This document shows positions 1 through 12,700 of a stretch of 64,000 nt of DNA, piece by piece. Below the pieces are notes generated by a model. The model was not told the DNA's origin. It did not search any database and saw only the letters and a list, made by a program, of their open reading frames with translations. The stretch spans positions 64,501-128,500 of the forward strand of contig CM034135.1 in assembly GCA_019914995.1 (NCBI GenBank), written 5' to 3'. The stretch's first letter is position 1. Each line of letters opens with the position of its first letter. A program made the position numbers and the translations under genes. Origin of the DNA: Acanthochlamys bracteata (taxonomy: Eukaryota > Streptophyta > Magnoliopsida > Pandanales > Velloziaceae).

Positions 1-1508
1 GAACTCCGTAAGCAGCAGCGGCTTCTTTAAAATGCGCGTAGCGTCCATGGCGTGGACTCCGATCCATCGCCTCATGAAGGAAAGCTGCCACTGGTGGTCT
101 GAACCCGGCTTCCAAGCATCAGGGTAAGCGTGGATCGTCGCGAAGTCGACCTCCGGCACAAGGTTGTTGGCGATGAAATCGGTACCCATTTGGAACCCGA
201 ATCCAAGATTCACGCCTGATCGCTCCTCCTTCATGGTGTGGCCGTAGAAACCTTCAAGCCCAACCTCAACCATGTGGTTCTCGTCGAGGGATTTCACGAA
301 CGGAGCCATCTCTTCGATCCATGCCTGGAGCGTGATCCCGGAGGTGTCGCTGGGGCACCTGGCCTCGTTGATCAACTCCCATGCGAAGATAGTCGGATCG
401 TCCTTGTACAGCACCCCTGTAAGACTGTTTTTCCTAAACAGAACGGTCTTGACATGGTTCCTGTAGATTCCTTTGGCGATCTCGTTGCTGAAGAAGTCGT
501 CCTCCTTCGCAGAGTCGAGCTGCAGCTGCTGCTCCCCATCATTATTGCCGCAGATCTGCTGCAGGTTGTTGACCCACTTGATGTACTGCTGCTTCCCACC
601 GAAGTCCTCGAAGTTGTTCACAAGGCTGAGGATGAGATAGATTCCGTACTTATTGGCCTCAGAAATTATGAAGTCCAACGCCTGCAAAATTGAGATTCAA
701 TCAATCAAAAGATCAGATTTGGTTTTGAATTAATGCGCGGTGTCCGAATGATAAAAGTTCTTTATCTGCAGCAAATTGAAACAAGCGTAAATTGGAGATT
801 GGTTCGTTCATTTCGTCATGCTGCCCACCAAATTAATGGGCCGATCGATAATTAAGTTTGTTCCAAAATGCCGCTTATATATAGTTACAGTTCGAACCAT
901 TTTTGCTAATACTCGTCTCATCTTGTCAGTGAAACTTCCATCCGTATGTATAACATAGGTAGACGGTGCTTGTGTTGTTCTCTAATGAAACGGTCATAGA
1001 ATTCTCCTTAGTTTCGTCATGTTCAATTGTTCCTTTTTAATTCATCCCCAGGAAAAGAGAACGTTTTTTTTCTTTTTAAATTAAATCTGAAAATTAATTA
1101 AAGAATCGAAGAAAGGGAGGAAGGGAAGATATGTAGATGTGTGCATGTATGCACGCGTACCTTGAACACCCCTTCGTCGTAAACTCCGGGCGTGGTCTGC
1201 AACGGTTTGTACTGTTCAAGACCGTCGTTGAATGCCCACGTCCTTGCAACGTTCATGCCGTACCTCGCCGCTTGACGGAAAGCGGTGCTTACCTTCTCCT
1301 TCTCTGAAGGCTCCGCCGCCTTCTGCAGCATCCAGTATGCGTTGAATCCATTTGGATAGAACGGACGGCCGTCGAGGAAGAAACGCGTTCCGTTTCTCCT
1401 AATGAAACTGCTGCTGCTTGCATCGATCTCATCACCTGCACCAGTACTGTGCTGCTGCAGGAAGAGCAGAAATATGAAAGCCAACGCCCCCCAAAAACGT
1501 TTCATCAT
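1..1508 (-). CDS. Mannan endo-1,4-beta-mannosidase (GH5), 5' part, truncated by window edge
   Basis: Secreted endo-beta-mannanase that hydrolyses beta-1,4 links in cell-wall mannans. Exon 1 is 1161-1508 (116 codons, phase 0) and exon 2 runs from 681 to the window edge; splice sites read AAG|GTACG and TTTTGCAG|GCG. An N-terminal hydrophobic signal peptide (ALAFIFLLFL) is followed by RNGTRFFLDGRPFYPNGFNAYW, usual for the start of the plant GH5 mannanase domain. The acid/base glutamate lies in WELINEARC (about position 330-350). The last readable codons give LLLTEF, whose Glu (bases 4-6) is the expected nucleophile, so both catalytic residues are visible and only the C-terminal quarter is missing. 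Two in-frame ATGs open the frame (1508 and 1505). At least 227 codons lie in one uninterrupted exon. Which MAN paralogue this is cannot be told. Confidence 0.93.
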
Positions 1509-1550
1509 CTTATTAAAGTTGCACTTGTCTTAGATGGCCTGCTTGCTTCT

Positions 1551-1562
1551 TTCTATATATTG
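1551..1562 (-). promoter_or_regulatory. Probable TATA box of the mannanase gene
   Basis: The minus strand reads CCAATATATAGA about 45-50 bases upstream of the start codon at 1508. This implies a very short 5' leader of roughly 20 bases. The motif is seen; its use as a TATA box is inferred from position alone. Confidence 0.45.
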
Positions 1563-4500
1563 GAAGCTTTTATCGACCGATGAATTCAATCAACTAACTA
1601 GAAATTCAAAAGACAAAATTCTTCTACGTCGAGAATGTTGAATGAAGAATCAAGAAAAGAATGAAGGAATGGAAACTCCTTGTTGATTATGTTGAACAGT
1701 TGCAAGAGACGGTGGCATCTATTTATAGTAATATAACGTACCTGCGTTGCGATGCAAAGGCTTACATGCATGTAATACATGGGTGGTTGCATGGAGGGAC
1801 CGGAGAAGGAACCACCCAGAAGTTTTTTTCCCGAATGAAACAGTTGCACTGCCTTATTGATTGTTTCGTTTCGATCGAATGGAATGGAATCAGACTCGCT
1901 CAATTTTTACTTACGTGGCGAGCTACATCTGGGTCCAGTTCGGTTGGAGTGCACCGTCTTTGATTTTTCAGCATGTACGTGGCGGGTCTACGTGTGATTT
2001 TTGTAATCAACTACTTGTCCAACTCTCAGAATCTCCATATTGTATTAGTTACACCTAATTAAAACAACCAGACTACGTACTCCTTCATTCATTTTGTTAA
2101 TGGAAGACATAACTAGATAGATAGCATCGAGCAGGTTCTAGTCGATGGCTTTGCTTTGCTGAAGCTACGAGGATTACTTATTAACGCTGCTTCGTAAGAC
2201 ATGTGTCGTTAATTTACAGCGGCACCCCAGGAATTCGTAACTTACGTAACACGTAAGTACGACGTTAATTTTCCTTCGGATTCTTTCCCTTTAAAGTTGG
2301 GATACGTAGAAGCTGCACAGTATTGACGAATAAAATCATTGACGACTTTACCAACGATTGTTGCAAGGACTTGATTCGAAACCTAATAGAGAGGAGAGGT
2401 GGGTAATAGAAGAAACTCTCAAATTTGGTTCTGCCTTTGGGTTTCGTGTGAGACTCAAATTTCCGGAGTTAACTAAAACAAGCAGCTTCCAGAGAATTAA
2501 TGAAGTCTTTTTTCTTCTGAAACCAGCCCGCAAGGATTATCTATCTGGTCGAGTAAGATTTGCTTGGTCAAATAATACTTATCCATAAGGTTTTTCTCAT
2601 CTTTTCTAATTTTTCTGAGGTAAAGGAAGGATAGTACTACAATATCAATAGGAGAGTGAGTGCGTAGATAAACCCAGGAATGACTACAAGTCTATTAAGA
2701 CGTGGCTTCAATAAGCATCGCCTGTTCTATATATTCTAGTTATCCGAACGACAATCTGCTCCATTCATACATAATGCAAACAAGCAAAGTACTCTAAACT
2801 CCATCATATATAGGCTTAGTTCCATTTTTCAGAACAGAGGATCTTTACTTATCCACTACAACTAATGTCTTATATGTTTCTTGCAAGTAATCTTACCTTG
2901 AAAAGTCAAGTCATACTTAGAAAATTCAAGTTGATTGCAAGAAATCATTACGTGAGGGTTACATAAATTGCAAACTACATATATTTTGACAATGATTCAG
3001 AACTCAAGGCCAGCTTCAATTCGGCCATAGCATGCATGGATAACCACCTCTGTCGAAATCTACCTTGGTGATGCCCTTCTCCAAGCAGGCCTTGTCAACG
3101 GCTTCACCGACTTTTCTTGCAACCTCCTAGCTGCAAGAAGAACGTATCAAACACTATTCCCATCCACTGATTCTGTAGATCAGTCCAAAAATGGTTGTCA
3201 TAAACTGGAACACTACATTCACAACGAAGATGAAGATTCTTCAAATATAAATTGATGTTTTTTCAGTAATTTTTAAATAAAACCATAGTAAGTATATAAT
3301 CATCCTTAGATTGCATAGATCTTAACCTGCACATTTAAACATAGCATCTTAAACATTCTTTAGAAGAAGTTGAATGTCAAATTGTTCTCTTTTCAATTAA
3401 TAGGATTGACCACGATGGAAATAAGTTAAGCATCTTCTAAGTTGGTGGTTAACATGCTCAAGAATTAGAGGCCAGGTTACTCTATGGTGAAATGATCTAG
3501 GGACAAAAAAAATTCTTCCTCTAGCTTTTACATGCTGTGTTTTTTCTTTCCCCTCTTTTTCTTGTTTAATACTTTCATGTTGTGAAAATTCTGAACTGTC
3601 AGCTTCTGCTCTGCTTGAAGAAGTATCCACTCAAGAAGACGGCTAAAAGTAGGACTGCTCTAAATGCTATAGTTGCAGCGTGCAGCATTCTTATGATACA
3701 AAAATTTCTCAGGGGATATGAACAATATCAAAATCAACAATTCAAGTTTTCAGCATACACTACTAGATAGTTCCATTTTTTCAGAGGATATGTACTATAT
3801 CAGTATCATTGATATTGAAAAAAGTTAAATCGACTTGTCCAGAACTGCTCTGTGTAAAGCAAGTCATTGTCGAGTTAGCAAAATCATAAAAGCAAGACAA
3901 ACAAATCCTCAACACTTCATGTTGAAGCAGTTGCACTCAGTTTCTTCCATCAAATTCAAGATATTTATTGTACATGGCAAGTAAAATTTGACTGACTCGA
4001 CAGAGAAAGCAGGGGAAAAAGATTCTAGCCTAAGATTTTGGAGAATACATAACCAGAATTCCTAGTCCTACTATTTCGCCACAGCCATAAACTTTAAAAA
4101 AAAAACGCTCTATGAGTTGTTTAATATGCTTTACGAATGTCAAATCGTAAACAATAAGACTGAAGTTCCACATTGACAGGACTAGTGGTTTCAATCCATT
4201 TCAGTAGACAAGTATGAAATTCATATCATGCTTCAGTTTCACCCTCTGCATATAAATTACTGAAGGCTTTTCTTGTCTCAAAACTAAGGTGTGGAAGGAT
4301 TTTGAATGCTTAGAAATGCCAAACAATTATGTTTATCACATAGATGACAAAGAGACATGTGTGCATGAAGAAAAATGTCTGTCCACCCTCGGCACTACGA
4401 GAGCTAGAAATTGAGAAACTTTTGTTTGTTCCATATCCTATAGATTAGTATCTATATCTGACTTAAACTTTTATTTATTGCTTCTGTATATAGTTTTCAG

Positions 4501-5219
4501 CCAGCTATTTTGTCAAGCATGCCAAGTTACAAAAGGTTCATATTTCGGAAAGTAGACCAGGAAAGAAGGTGCCGGCGATGGAGGGAGAAGACGAAGCGAG
4601 AGGGAGACGGTGGCCAAATTACGGGAATACATTTTCTTCAGGCGGACAGACAACGTAGAAGAAGAAGGAGAACAAAAAATGTTGAAGTGTAGAAAGACGG
4701 GACTCATTCTGTCATGCTATCTCCAGTTTCTGAACTCAGGCAGCAGCAGTACGTACCCGAACGAAACCAGGAAATACCCTTTGCCTTTTTCTTCATCTAT
4801 TCAGTTCAAGCACGGGTACAAAAGAGTCTTCTGCTAATCTACATACGTGCATATCTCCATCCTCCTTCAGTAACAATACATATATAAGAAAAACACATAC
4901 TGCTATCAACTAAGATTAGCATACATAAACACGTACGTACATAGATAAGCAGAGACATACCGCAGAAATTTGGCTTGCATTTATATATAAATACTCATGA
5001 TGTCAAACCTCTACATACACTTGCGTACATATCAAAGAGGTAGTTACTCTCCGCGAATACTTCACTCGATATCTGTGGATAACTAAGCAATAACAGAACC
5101 GATTATTCCCAGAAAGTAATAACAAAATTGGGTTTCAATGAACAGAGAGACACTCATTTTTGTACATTGCAATGGACAGAGAGAAAGAGTCTTCACTATC
5201 AAACTGCAACATCATTTGC
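1563..5219. other. Intergenic region between RH50 and the mannanase gene
   Basis: About 3.7 kb of AT-rich DNA. Apart from the L18 relic at 2997-3126 I see no supported gene. Short open frames on both strands (for example 2358-2588 and 4510-4692) match no family I know. A purine-rich stretch at 4550-4680 makes the frames there rich in Arg and Glu, which is a composition effect. Confidence 0.6.
2997..3126 (-). pseudogene. Relic of last exon of plastid 50S ribosomal protein L18 (uL18c)
   Basis: The minus strand from 3126 encodes [18 protein letters not shown], then [12 protein letters not shown]. This matches the C-terminal block of nuclear-encoded chloroplast ribosomal protein L18, which in living genes reads roughly [28 protein letters not shown]. 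An acceptor-like TTGCAGCTAG precedes it, as expected for a last exon. After GGYP the frame breaks: reading straight on gives CMLWPN and a stop, while a shifted frame gives [10 protein letters not shown] and a stop at 2997-2999, with the expected residues between E and AGLEF missing. No upstream exon of the gene was found nearby. I read this as a decayed partial copy, not an active gene. Confidence 0.75.
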
Positions 5220-8200
5220 CTACAAAATTGCAGCCTCCAGTTCATAAGCAGAAGGCACATCATGCAGCGGATGCCCCTTTCTATTTCTCTCCAGTGTCTT
5301 CCTAGCCAAAGAGACCTGCTTGCCAACAGCAAATATGAACGCCTTGCCTTTGCCTCCTGCACCGCGGGCTGTCCTTCCAACACGACGCACATATTCACTC
5401 GGATCTCTCGGGTAATCAAAGAGTACCACATGGTCCACATTTGCAAAGTCGATGCCTCGTGACGCCCTGTTACATGTATGATCAAATTCAAATATGAAAC
5501 TCCACCCAGACGGGGTATTGAAACGATGCCTGCGCAGCAGCTGATGAAGCATATTTCATGGCTAATGACTCCTCTGGAGTCTTTGCAGTAAAGGATTTAA
5601 GACAAAACAGTAATTTTGCAGTAATACCTATCAGTGGAAACTAGGAAAAGAGAATCCTCTGATTGTGGATTCAGGAACTCCTCTATATTTGAGAGACGCA
5701 CTTCTTGTGTTAGAGCTGCATGGAAGGGTAATACTTTGATCTGCAACCCCTTCCTGTCAAAGCGCTTCAACACATTTTCAACTTTTCTACAGGTATCGAT
5801 CTGTGTAGATTGTAGTGGATTGCATGAGATGACAAAGAGGAAGATATATAACTCACTGAGTGAGAGACAGAGCGAGAGAGTCGACAGACCTTATTGCAAA
5901 AGACGATGGTTTTGGGGACAGGAGATTCTTCTATAAGCCGTAAAAGAGCTGATTTTTTGTTGTGGAAAGCAGTTTCTTGATTTTTCTCCTCCCTGTCAAC
6001 TCCGCTGCAATCTACAAGAACCTGCAAAACAGTCAAATTTCAGCAACTACTAACAGTCAACAATATCCGCAATTGTTTTTCTTAAAGAAAAGTATAGCAG
6101 AAGCATTTTGTAACAACCCTCATGATCTAATTATAATCACAGTGGAAACACCTTAGAAAGTAGATGCCAGAAAATTTAAAGAAAAGTATAGCAGAAGCAG
6201 TTTGTAACAACCCTCATGATTTAATTATAATCGCAGTGGAAACACCTTATAAAGTAAATGTCAGAAAAGTATATAACTAGAATTTTATGAAGACGAGGTA
6301 AGAATATTTGTCAGATAAAAGAGAACAGAGAATACAATAAACTGTAGACACAAACCTCTTCAAGTCTAGAGCTTGTACGGTGCACACCAGGACCCATAGT
6401 TACCACGCTGTCAGGAAAGAGTTCAACTAACTTGTTGTAGGTCTCGACCGGAAGAGTAGCAGTGACGAAAAGATACTGAGTTTCCACTGGTGCTGCATTA
6501 ATTAACCTTTGGAGAACCTGCTCGAAATCTTCGTCACCAAATAGGATATCCACCTCATCTAGCACCACACTGAAAAAAAAAAAAAAAACGAAAGGTCCAG
6601 ATGAGAGTTTTAGTAACCATAACCCAATACTGGTAAAATTTCATTCAGTGGACTCAAAAGAGAAGGACCACTCAAATCTTCAGATATTTTATTCAAAGCA
6701 AACCAATAAAAATTGCACTTGCAAAAGTGACAACAGAGACAAAGGACCAAGCATTTTTAGTTTAAACATAAGTGATTAAAGAGTGAAAATACTACTAAGC
6801 ATTCAGCATTCTCACCATTTCAGATTAGTTAGCTTCACAAAGCCTTCTTCAAGCAAGAAACTGAAGCGGCCAGGTGTTGCAATAAGTACATCTACTTCTT
6901 GATAAAGGCTGGCTAATTGTGTCTTCTGCCGAAAACCCCCAGTTGCGGCCATAGATCTGAATGGAACCCCAAACTTTGCTATAGAGCGGCAGTTGTTAAG
7001 CACCTGCAGCTCAGATTCATGGGTAGCTAAGATGCAAAGAATGTATGAGCATCCAAAAAATTTATGCATCTCAGAAAGACTGACATTCGAGTCCATATAA
7101 TCATGAGTCATAACGTGTGTTTCAATTGATTCCCACACCATCCTAACTAAAGGAGCTTAGACATGCACTTTTTGCATGCTTGGACCGGTTTAGGGTGCCA
7201 TACTTCCAAGATCGGCTTTCAAGCTATAACAATTATGTGAATAATGCTTTACAAATAGGTGCTCATTAACTATTAGGACAGTGTTCATGATAAAACATGG
7301 AAAGTAAAGCATCCATGGAGCTCAAGCTTAAATAACCTAAGGCAAGTTTGCCCAAATTAAAGAGATTAAGGTGATAAAAGTCATAAAGCGCAACAAAGAT
7401 GGGAAGAGGTGAGACAAACCTGAGAAGCAAGTTCAGCTGTTGGCACCAATATTACAATTCGAGGAGACCTAGGTAATGAAGTACCAATCCCTGATACTTC
7501 TTCTTGTCTTAGACGTTGTATAATTGGTGCAAGATATGCTAACGTCTTGCCAGATCCACTTTGATCAGCAATTATGCAACTTTTCCCTTCTAAAACAGGC
7601 CCATAAGCCATAGCCTGTAGTCAATTAACTAGGTATATCAGTAAGTACTTTAAAGAGTCAAGATCATTTATTGTTATGCAATGCCCATCTGTTCGTAGAT
7701 TATTATTAGGAATGCAAATGCACTTCCATCAAAATGAAAGATACAGAAGGAGACATTGGGATGTCATCCAAAATTCAGAAGCCGACTATATGTTCAAAAA
7801 AAAATTTCAACATCAAGCTAATAGTTAATATTCTCAATAACCTATCATACTTATAAGCAGATGCTTCGTACTTCACCTTTGACGACCTGACCATATAACT
7901 AGGGTAGGTTGTACAGTAAGTTCACATCTTAATTAAAAGATTATTACATACCTGAATATGAGATGGATTGAAGAAGCATTGTTTCGTCAAAGATTCTATC
8001 ATGTCATCACTGCATCCAATACCTTTAAATGACTCCCGGCTGAAAAACTCACTGTTCTTATGCAATTTTATCTGTTGCCTTACTCGGACTGGAGAACCTT
8101 TTGGTTTCGAATCAGTACCACCCCATCCTGGCAGGCCAGACACATCCCTTAGATTCGGCATGCTTAGGCTAGAGGTTGCTTTCTCCCCTTCCCTTGAGGA

Positions 8201-8953
8201 GCCAATATAGTTTACATATTGCCTCATCTTGTAATGTGCTGTACTTTTACCTGCTGCCTTGTTTCCGGTGGATGGCAACTTTATCCTTGTCTGATTTCCA
8301 GCTTCAAAATCGTCTGATACTGTATGCACGGGATCTGGTTTTCTGGTACGATAAGCATCTTTGCTATAATTTCCGGAGGATCTCTTCATCAAATTTCTTA
8401 TCTTTTGCGCTTTCAATCGACCAAAATCTCCAGCAGAATTATTGTTTACAACCAGACACGTTGCCGCAAGTCCTCCTGTGCAGTCAAAGTTTTTGCACCC
8501 TTAGGAAATGAAATGAAAAATCAGGTAGCAAGGTACAACAAAAACTAGAAGCAATATCTTATCTGAGGAAGAAAGTGTGTTCGAAGCTTTCTGATTAAGA
8601 AAGGTATCAAGTGATTGGAAGCTAAAAATCTCACCTTCCGGCGAGAAGTCCTTGGAGGTGGTACGGTGGTTGTATTGGTGGGAGGGGTTCCAAGAGAGGG
8701 CTTCTTGGGACGGGATGGGTTGGGAATCACCCCAGACGATAACTTTCTCACCGGTTTCTTCGTTCACTAGCTGATAAGCTCCCGCCGTCTCCATAGGGAT
8801 CCTTTTCATGGCTGCCGCCGAAGCAGAGGAGAATTTCTTCTTTGGCCAAGTGACAAGGAGCTGGGGAGTGGAATCGGAATCGCCATGATGGTTGGAAGAA
8901 GAAGAGGCTGAGCACGTGAAGAAGAACAACGGCACAGCTCTCTGCGCAAGCAT
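5220..8953 (-). CDS. RH50: DEAD-box ATP-dependent RNA helicase 50 (RH50), probably chloroplast
   Basis: RNA helicase of the plant RH50 type. Eight exons: 8635-8953, 7952-8475, 7420-7614, 6816-7003, 6356-6569, 5890-6021, 5628-5800, 5220-5466; 1992 bases, 663 residues, all GT-AG. Residues 1-240 are low-complexity with a basic, Ser-rich start fitting an organelle transit peptide. The core begins at [12 protein letters not shown], then motif [10 protein letters not shown], Ia [10 protein letters not shown] (TGGFRQ), Ib ATPGRF, motif II DEVD, motif III TAT, CTD motif RASRGIDF and motif [11 protein letters not shown]. Motif II is DEVD and motif I lacks the usual Thr before GSGKT; from memory Arabidopsis RH50 shows the same, so this looks like a family trait. 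The ending [14 protein letters not shown] also matches RH50. Plant RH50 has been tied to plastid rRNA processing; that role is knowledge of the family, not seen here. Confidence 0.95.
6083..6270. repeat. 94-bp tandem duplication in RH50 intron 5
   Basis: Two adjacent copies, about 6083-6176 and 6177-6270, share AAAGAAAAGTATAGCAGAAG near the start and further matching sequence to the end, with scattered substitutions. They lie in the intron between the exons at 6356-6569 and 5890-6021 and do not touch splice sites. A recent local duplication is the simplest explanation. Confidence 0.85.
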
Positions 8954-9758
8954 GATTTCTTTCTTTCTATCTATTTCACAGTGACAGAGAAAGCGAAACG
9001 AGCGAGGGACAGGGAGAGAGCGCGGGGATAAGGTTTACATTTTCTTTTGTGTTATTAGATCAGATTATAAAATTCATTCTGATTCTTTTAACTCTTATCA
9101 TTATTACGAACTACGTTTTTATTTTCACCTATAAACCCATTTGTTATTTTACCGAGGGTTTAAGTTAAACAATCAAGAAAGACATGGATAAGAGAAAAAC
9201 AATTACACGCAAGAAACACTACAACTGTCGTCGTAGCAAATTTAAAGTGCGGAGACAAATAAGGAAATACCTTACAGACAAAACTTGCAAATTTACTTAT
9301 AAGAAAACACGTTCGCAGTCAACCCGAATCAATCCTGATCAAAGGCAGATTCGATTAATTTACAGAACAGGATCAATTCAAATTTTGAAGGTTCGAATCT
9401 ACCAATTATAAATCCGCCCGGTGTTAAATGAGCCCATTAGTACTGGGCCGTTTTTAACTTTTAAATTTTGCATTGTTTTTGTTGCGTTTTCAAGACTAAA
9501 AAGTAGAAGTTGGTCAGTTGAGAAAAGGCTCTACTAAACCCAGTGAACCGCTAGTGCACAGTAACAATTGCCTGGTGCAGTCTAACAGAGAGAGAAACAA
9601 AGCAAAAGTACAGTTGTTTGTCAACAACAGAAAGAATGTACGCGGTAGATCATATGTAGATCAGTTTTAATATACAACAAAGGAACTCATCAAGAAGTAG
9701 CTAGCTAGAAAACGTTAAATACCTCGGCTTGTTAAGTCCTATCTACAACTTGGGAGCA
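8954..9758. other. Intergenic spacer between phyA 3' end and RH50 start
   Basis: This holds the RH50 promoter and leader (purine-rich on the plus strand around 8985-9025, so pyrimidine-rich in the transcript) and the phyA 3' untranslated region. An open frame at 9184-9411 is Lys/Arg-rich by composition and matches nothing I know. Confidence 0.5.
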
Positions 9759-12700
9759 TCAGAACTGCTTAATTGAGGCGGACTCTTTGGTGGTTCCCCG
9801 TAACACTCTGCGCATCCCCTTCGCTTGCATTGCTGAAGCAAGCTCCACGGAAATTATAAAGGAAGACTTCCCAGCCTCCCTGAGATAACGCACGTCTCCG
9901 TTCATCAGCTTCAGTAACTTCCTGCATACCAGCAAGCTAATGCCTTCCTCAGCTTGATCCTCTTCGCTTCCAAACATCCGCGATATCAACTCATCCGGCA
10001 CTCCACTGCCCGAGAGTGTTATCCTGAATGACATTGGGAAAGTTAAAGAGAGTAAATAGGACATTTTCATAACTAGCATCAGCAGAGTTAGGCAAAAACT
10101 TGGGACTGCACATGTTGCTTCCAAAAAAACATACCTCATTTCCAAATTCGCGAGGTGAAGAGTTGCACCCAACTGGTCTTTGGTCAGAGTGAAAGCAATT
10201 TCAACAAGACCTCCCCTAGGTGAAAACTTCACAGAGACTACCAAAAAATCAGCCAGAATCTGTTGAAGTCTCAGGCTATCCCCATAGAGGCCCTCACTCA
10301 TAAATACTTCAGACAGATTATAAACAAGACGGATTCCCCTAGCACTGCTTGCAATCATAACTTGGCTTACTGCAGTAACTACCACATCTTTCAGAACAAA
10401 CTCGGCCATTTCCAGATCCAAACAGCTGTAAAACAAGCGAAGTAATAAGCCAGATCACAAAACCAAAGGAAATGAATAAAAAAGCACCGTACCATTAGTA
10501 ACAGCATACTTCAATTGAAAGAAAAAAGGCAGTAACATCAGGAAGAGAAGAAATATGAAGAAATTAAGCCACTCAAGATAAAAGTAATACCTGTCCATGA
10601 TGTTCTCAAGATCCAAGTCATCAAGAATTCTGTTTAGTTGACTATGACACTTCGCACCAGTATCCAGAAGCCGCTTTTGCTCTTCACACAATTCTGTACC
10701 CTCCAGCATTTTCCTAGAAAACATTATGCCAGAAAGTGGATTCTTGATCTCATTCCTTATATAAGCCAAAGCCTTCAATTTCGTCAATGCAGTCTGCTCT
10801 GAAAGCTGCTGGACATGCATCAGCTTTTTCAATTCTATACTAGTTATGTGCAGAAAGCAAAAGACTCCAGTGACTATACCATCTGCATCGACCTTCTGAC
10901 TAACTGAAAGCAGACACTCGACAGGTTTACCATCTCTATTGAAGAAATGAAAAGGAGCCTTTTCAGTTCCATGACCTGTCATTGCATTGTTGATTATGAT
11001 GCTAAGATTAACAAAAACATCTTGGTTGTTGAAACGACAGCAGGCATTGTTTCCTCCAAACACCTCTCCCAGCAGCATTTTATCTACGACTTCATCCCTC
11101 TGCCACCCAGTCAACTTGGTCATTGCTGGATTCCACTCGGAGCACCAACCAAACTCATCTGCACCAAAAATAGGAGGGATTAAAGGGCTCGGGTTCTGTA
11201 CTATTGCCTTGTAGTCTCCTTCAATCCGAGTGAACTTATCCATCACCAACTTATGGCCTGTCATATCCTGAGCAACAAAACAAACACCCACAACATTGTC
11301 ATGGATATCCCTGCTAGCACAAGCATTTACAACAACGATGACAGGCCCCTTATCTCCACAAGCACCAAAAGTTTTCAGATGAAACTCCACATTCTGCTCC
11401 TCCTTTCCTGTCAAAAAAAAAAAGAAAAAAAAGATCTCTTTGAGGCCACAAGCAATACACATACAAAAAGTGCAGACCACAAGTTAAAGTTAAAACATCA
11501 AATAAGATCCTGCGGAAAATAAGTACAAACCTTGCAATGCCAAGTACAGCATCTTCTTGACATCCTCCCTGGAGCAGTCTTCCACAAGAGTAAGCAAATG
11601 CTTTCCAATGGCTTGATCAACAGACAGACCTGTCAATTCCGCAACCTTCATATTCCACCCATTAACCAGGCCATCAACATCAACAGCCAAGATTGGCACT
11701 GTTGCTGTCTCTATAAGCCGGACCATTTCATTAGTCACTGCTTGAAGCTCCACCATTCCTTCAAGTTTAAGGTCATTAATCTGCGAATCCAGGGGGCCTT
11801 TCTTCTTGCTGTTCTCAAGCTCATTAAAAGTTCCTCGAAGAATAAGTTGCAGAGAATGAATTGCGTCCATCTCATAGTCCCTCCACGGCACGCTTCTCAT
11901 CTTGACGACTTCAAGGAAAGCCTTGAATGAAGACCTGGGATGCATTCTTCTCCCATCATCCTTATCAGCAGGGTCATGCTTTGCACCTCCCCATCTGATC
12001 TCAGCAGCAGTGTGAGATCTGAACCAGAAGAGGAAGTCCTTGGAAGTTATCCTAGCAGCCGCCATTCCACACACCGTATCCCCAAGAGCCAAAGCACCTG
12101 GATAACCAGCTTCATGTAGACTGTCGGTACTTAACCCAGTGGAGTCCAAGTGGCACTCTGCAAGCCAGTAGGCAATGTCCCGTATCTGAGAGTCCGTCGG
12201 GGATGTACCTAGTCTCCAAACAGTATTCTGGTAAAGAAGGGCAGCACCATCACACTTGACAAGATCCATGATGTTCGGAGTTTGATTTATAATGCCGAGC
12301 GGAGCGGTATCCCTTAGCAGCATATCGCACAACAAGGTCTGGGTCCTCAAGATGTTCTTTTCACGTATCTGGTTCTCTAATTCGAACTCCTTGTTTACAT
12401 GGATAGCGAAGACTTGCATCAAGAACTCGCATGCATACCTTAAGGGAAAGGGGACAAACCTTGGACTCTCATGGTGACACACAACAAGGCCCCAGAGCCT
12501 CTTCCTCTTCTGCTGCTGCGTTTGGTTTGGCTCCAAATCCTCACCATCTTCTTCTCCCTCATTTATCACCACGGCCATAACAAGCGAAGCAATGGAGTTC
12601 ATATTCTCCATATACTGGGCGTGACAGCCATGAGGAGCTCTGAGGGTCGAACCACAGAACGTGAGATCAGCGGGCAACTTCTCGTCTTGGTATATCTTCA

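Noticed and set aside
4510-4837. Arg/Lys-rich overlapping open frames on both strands
   Set aside because: Driven by a purine-rich tract; no homologue or splice context.
9380-9410. tRNA-like B-box GGTTCGAATC
   Set aside because: No A-box or cloverleaf can be formed from the sequence upstream; a chance match in AT-rich DNA.
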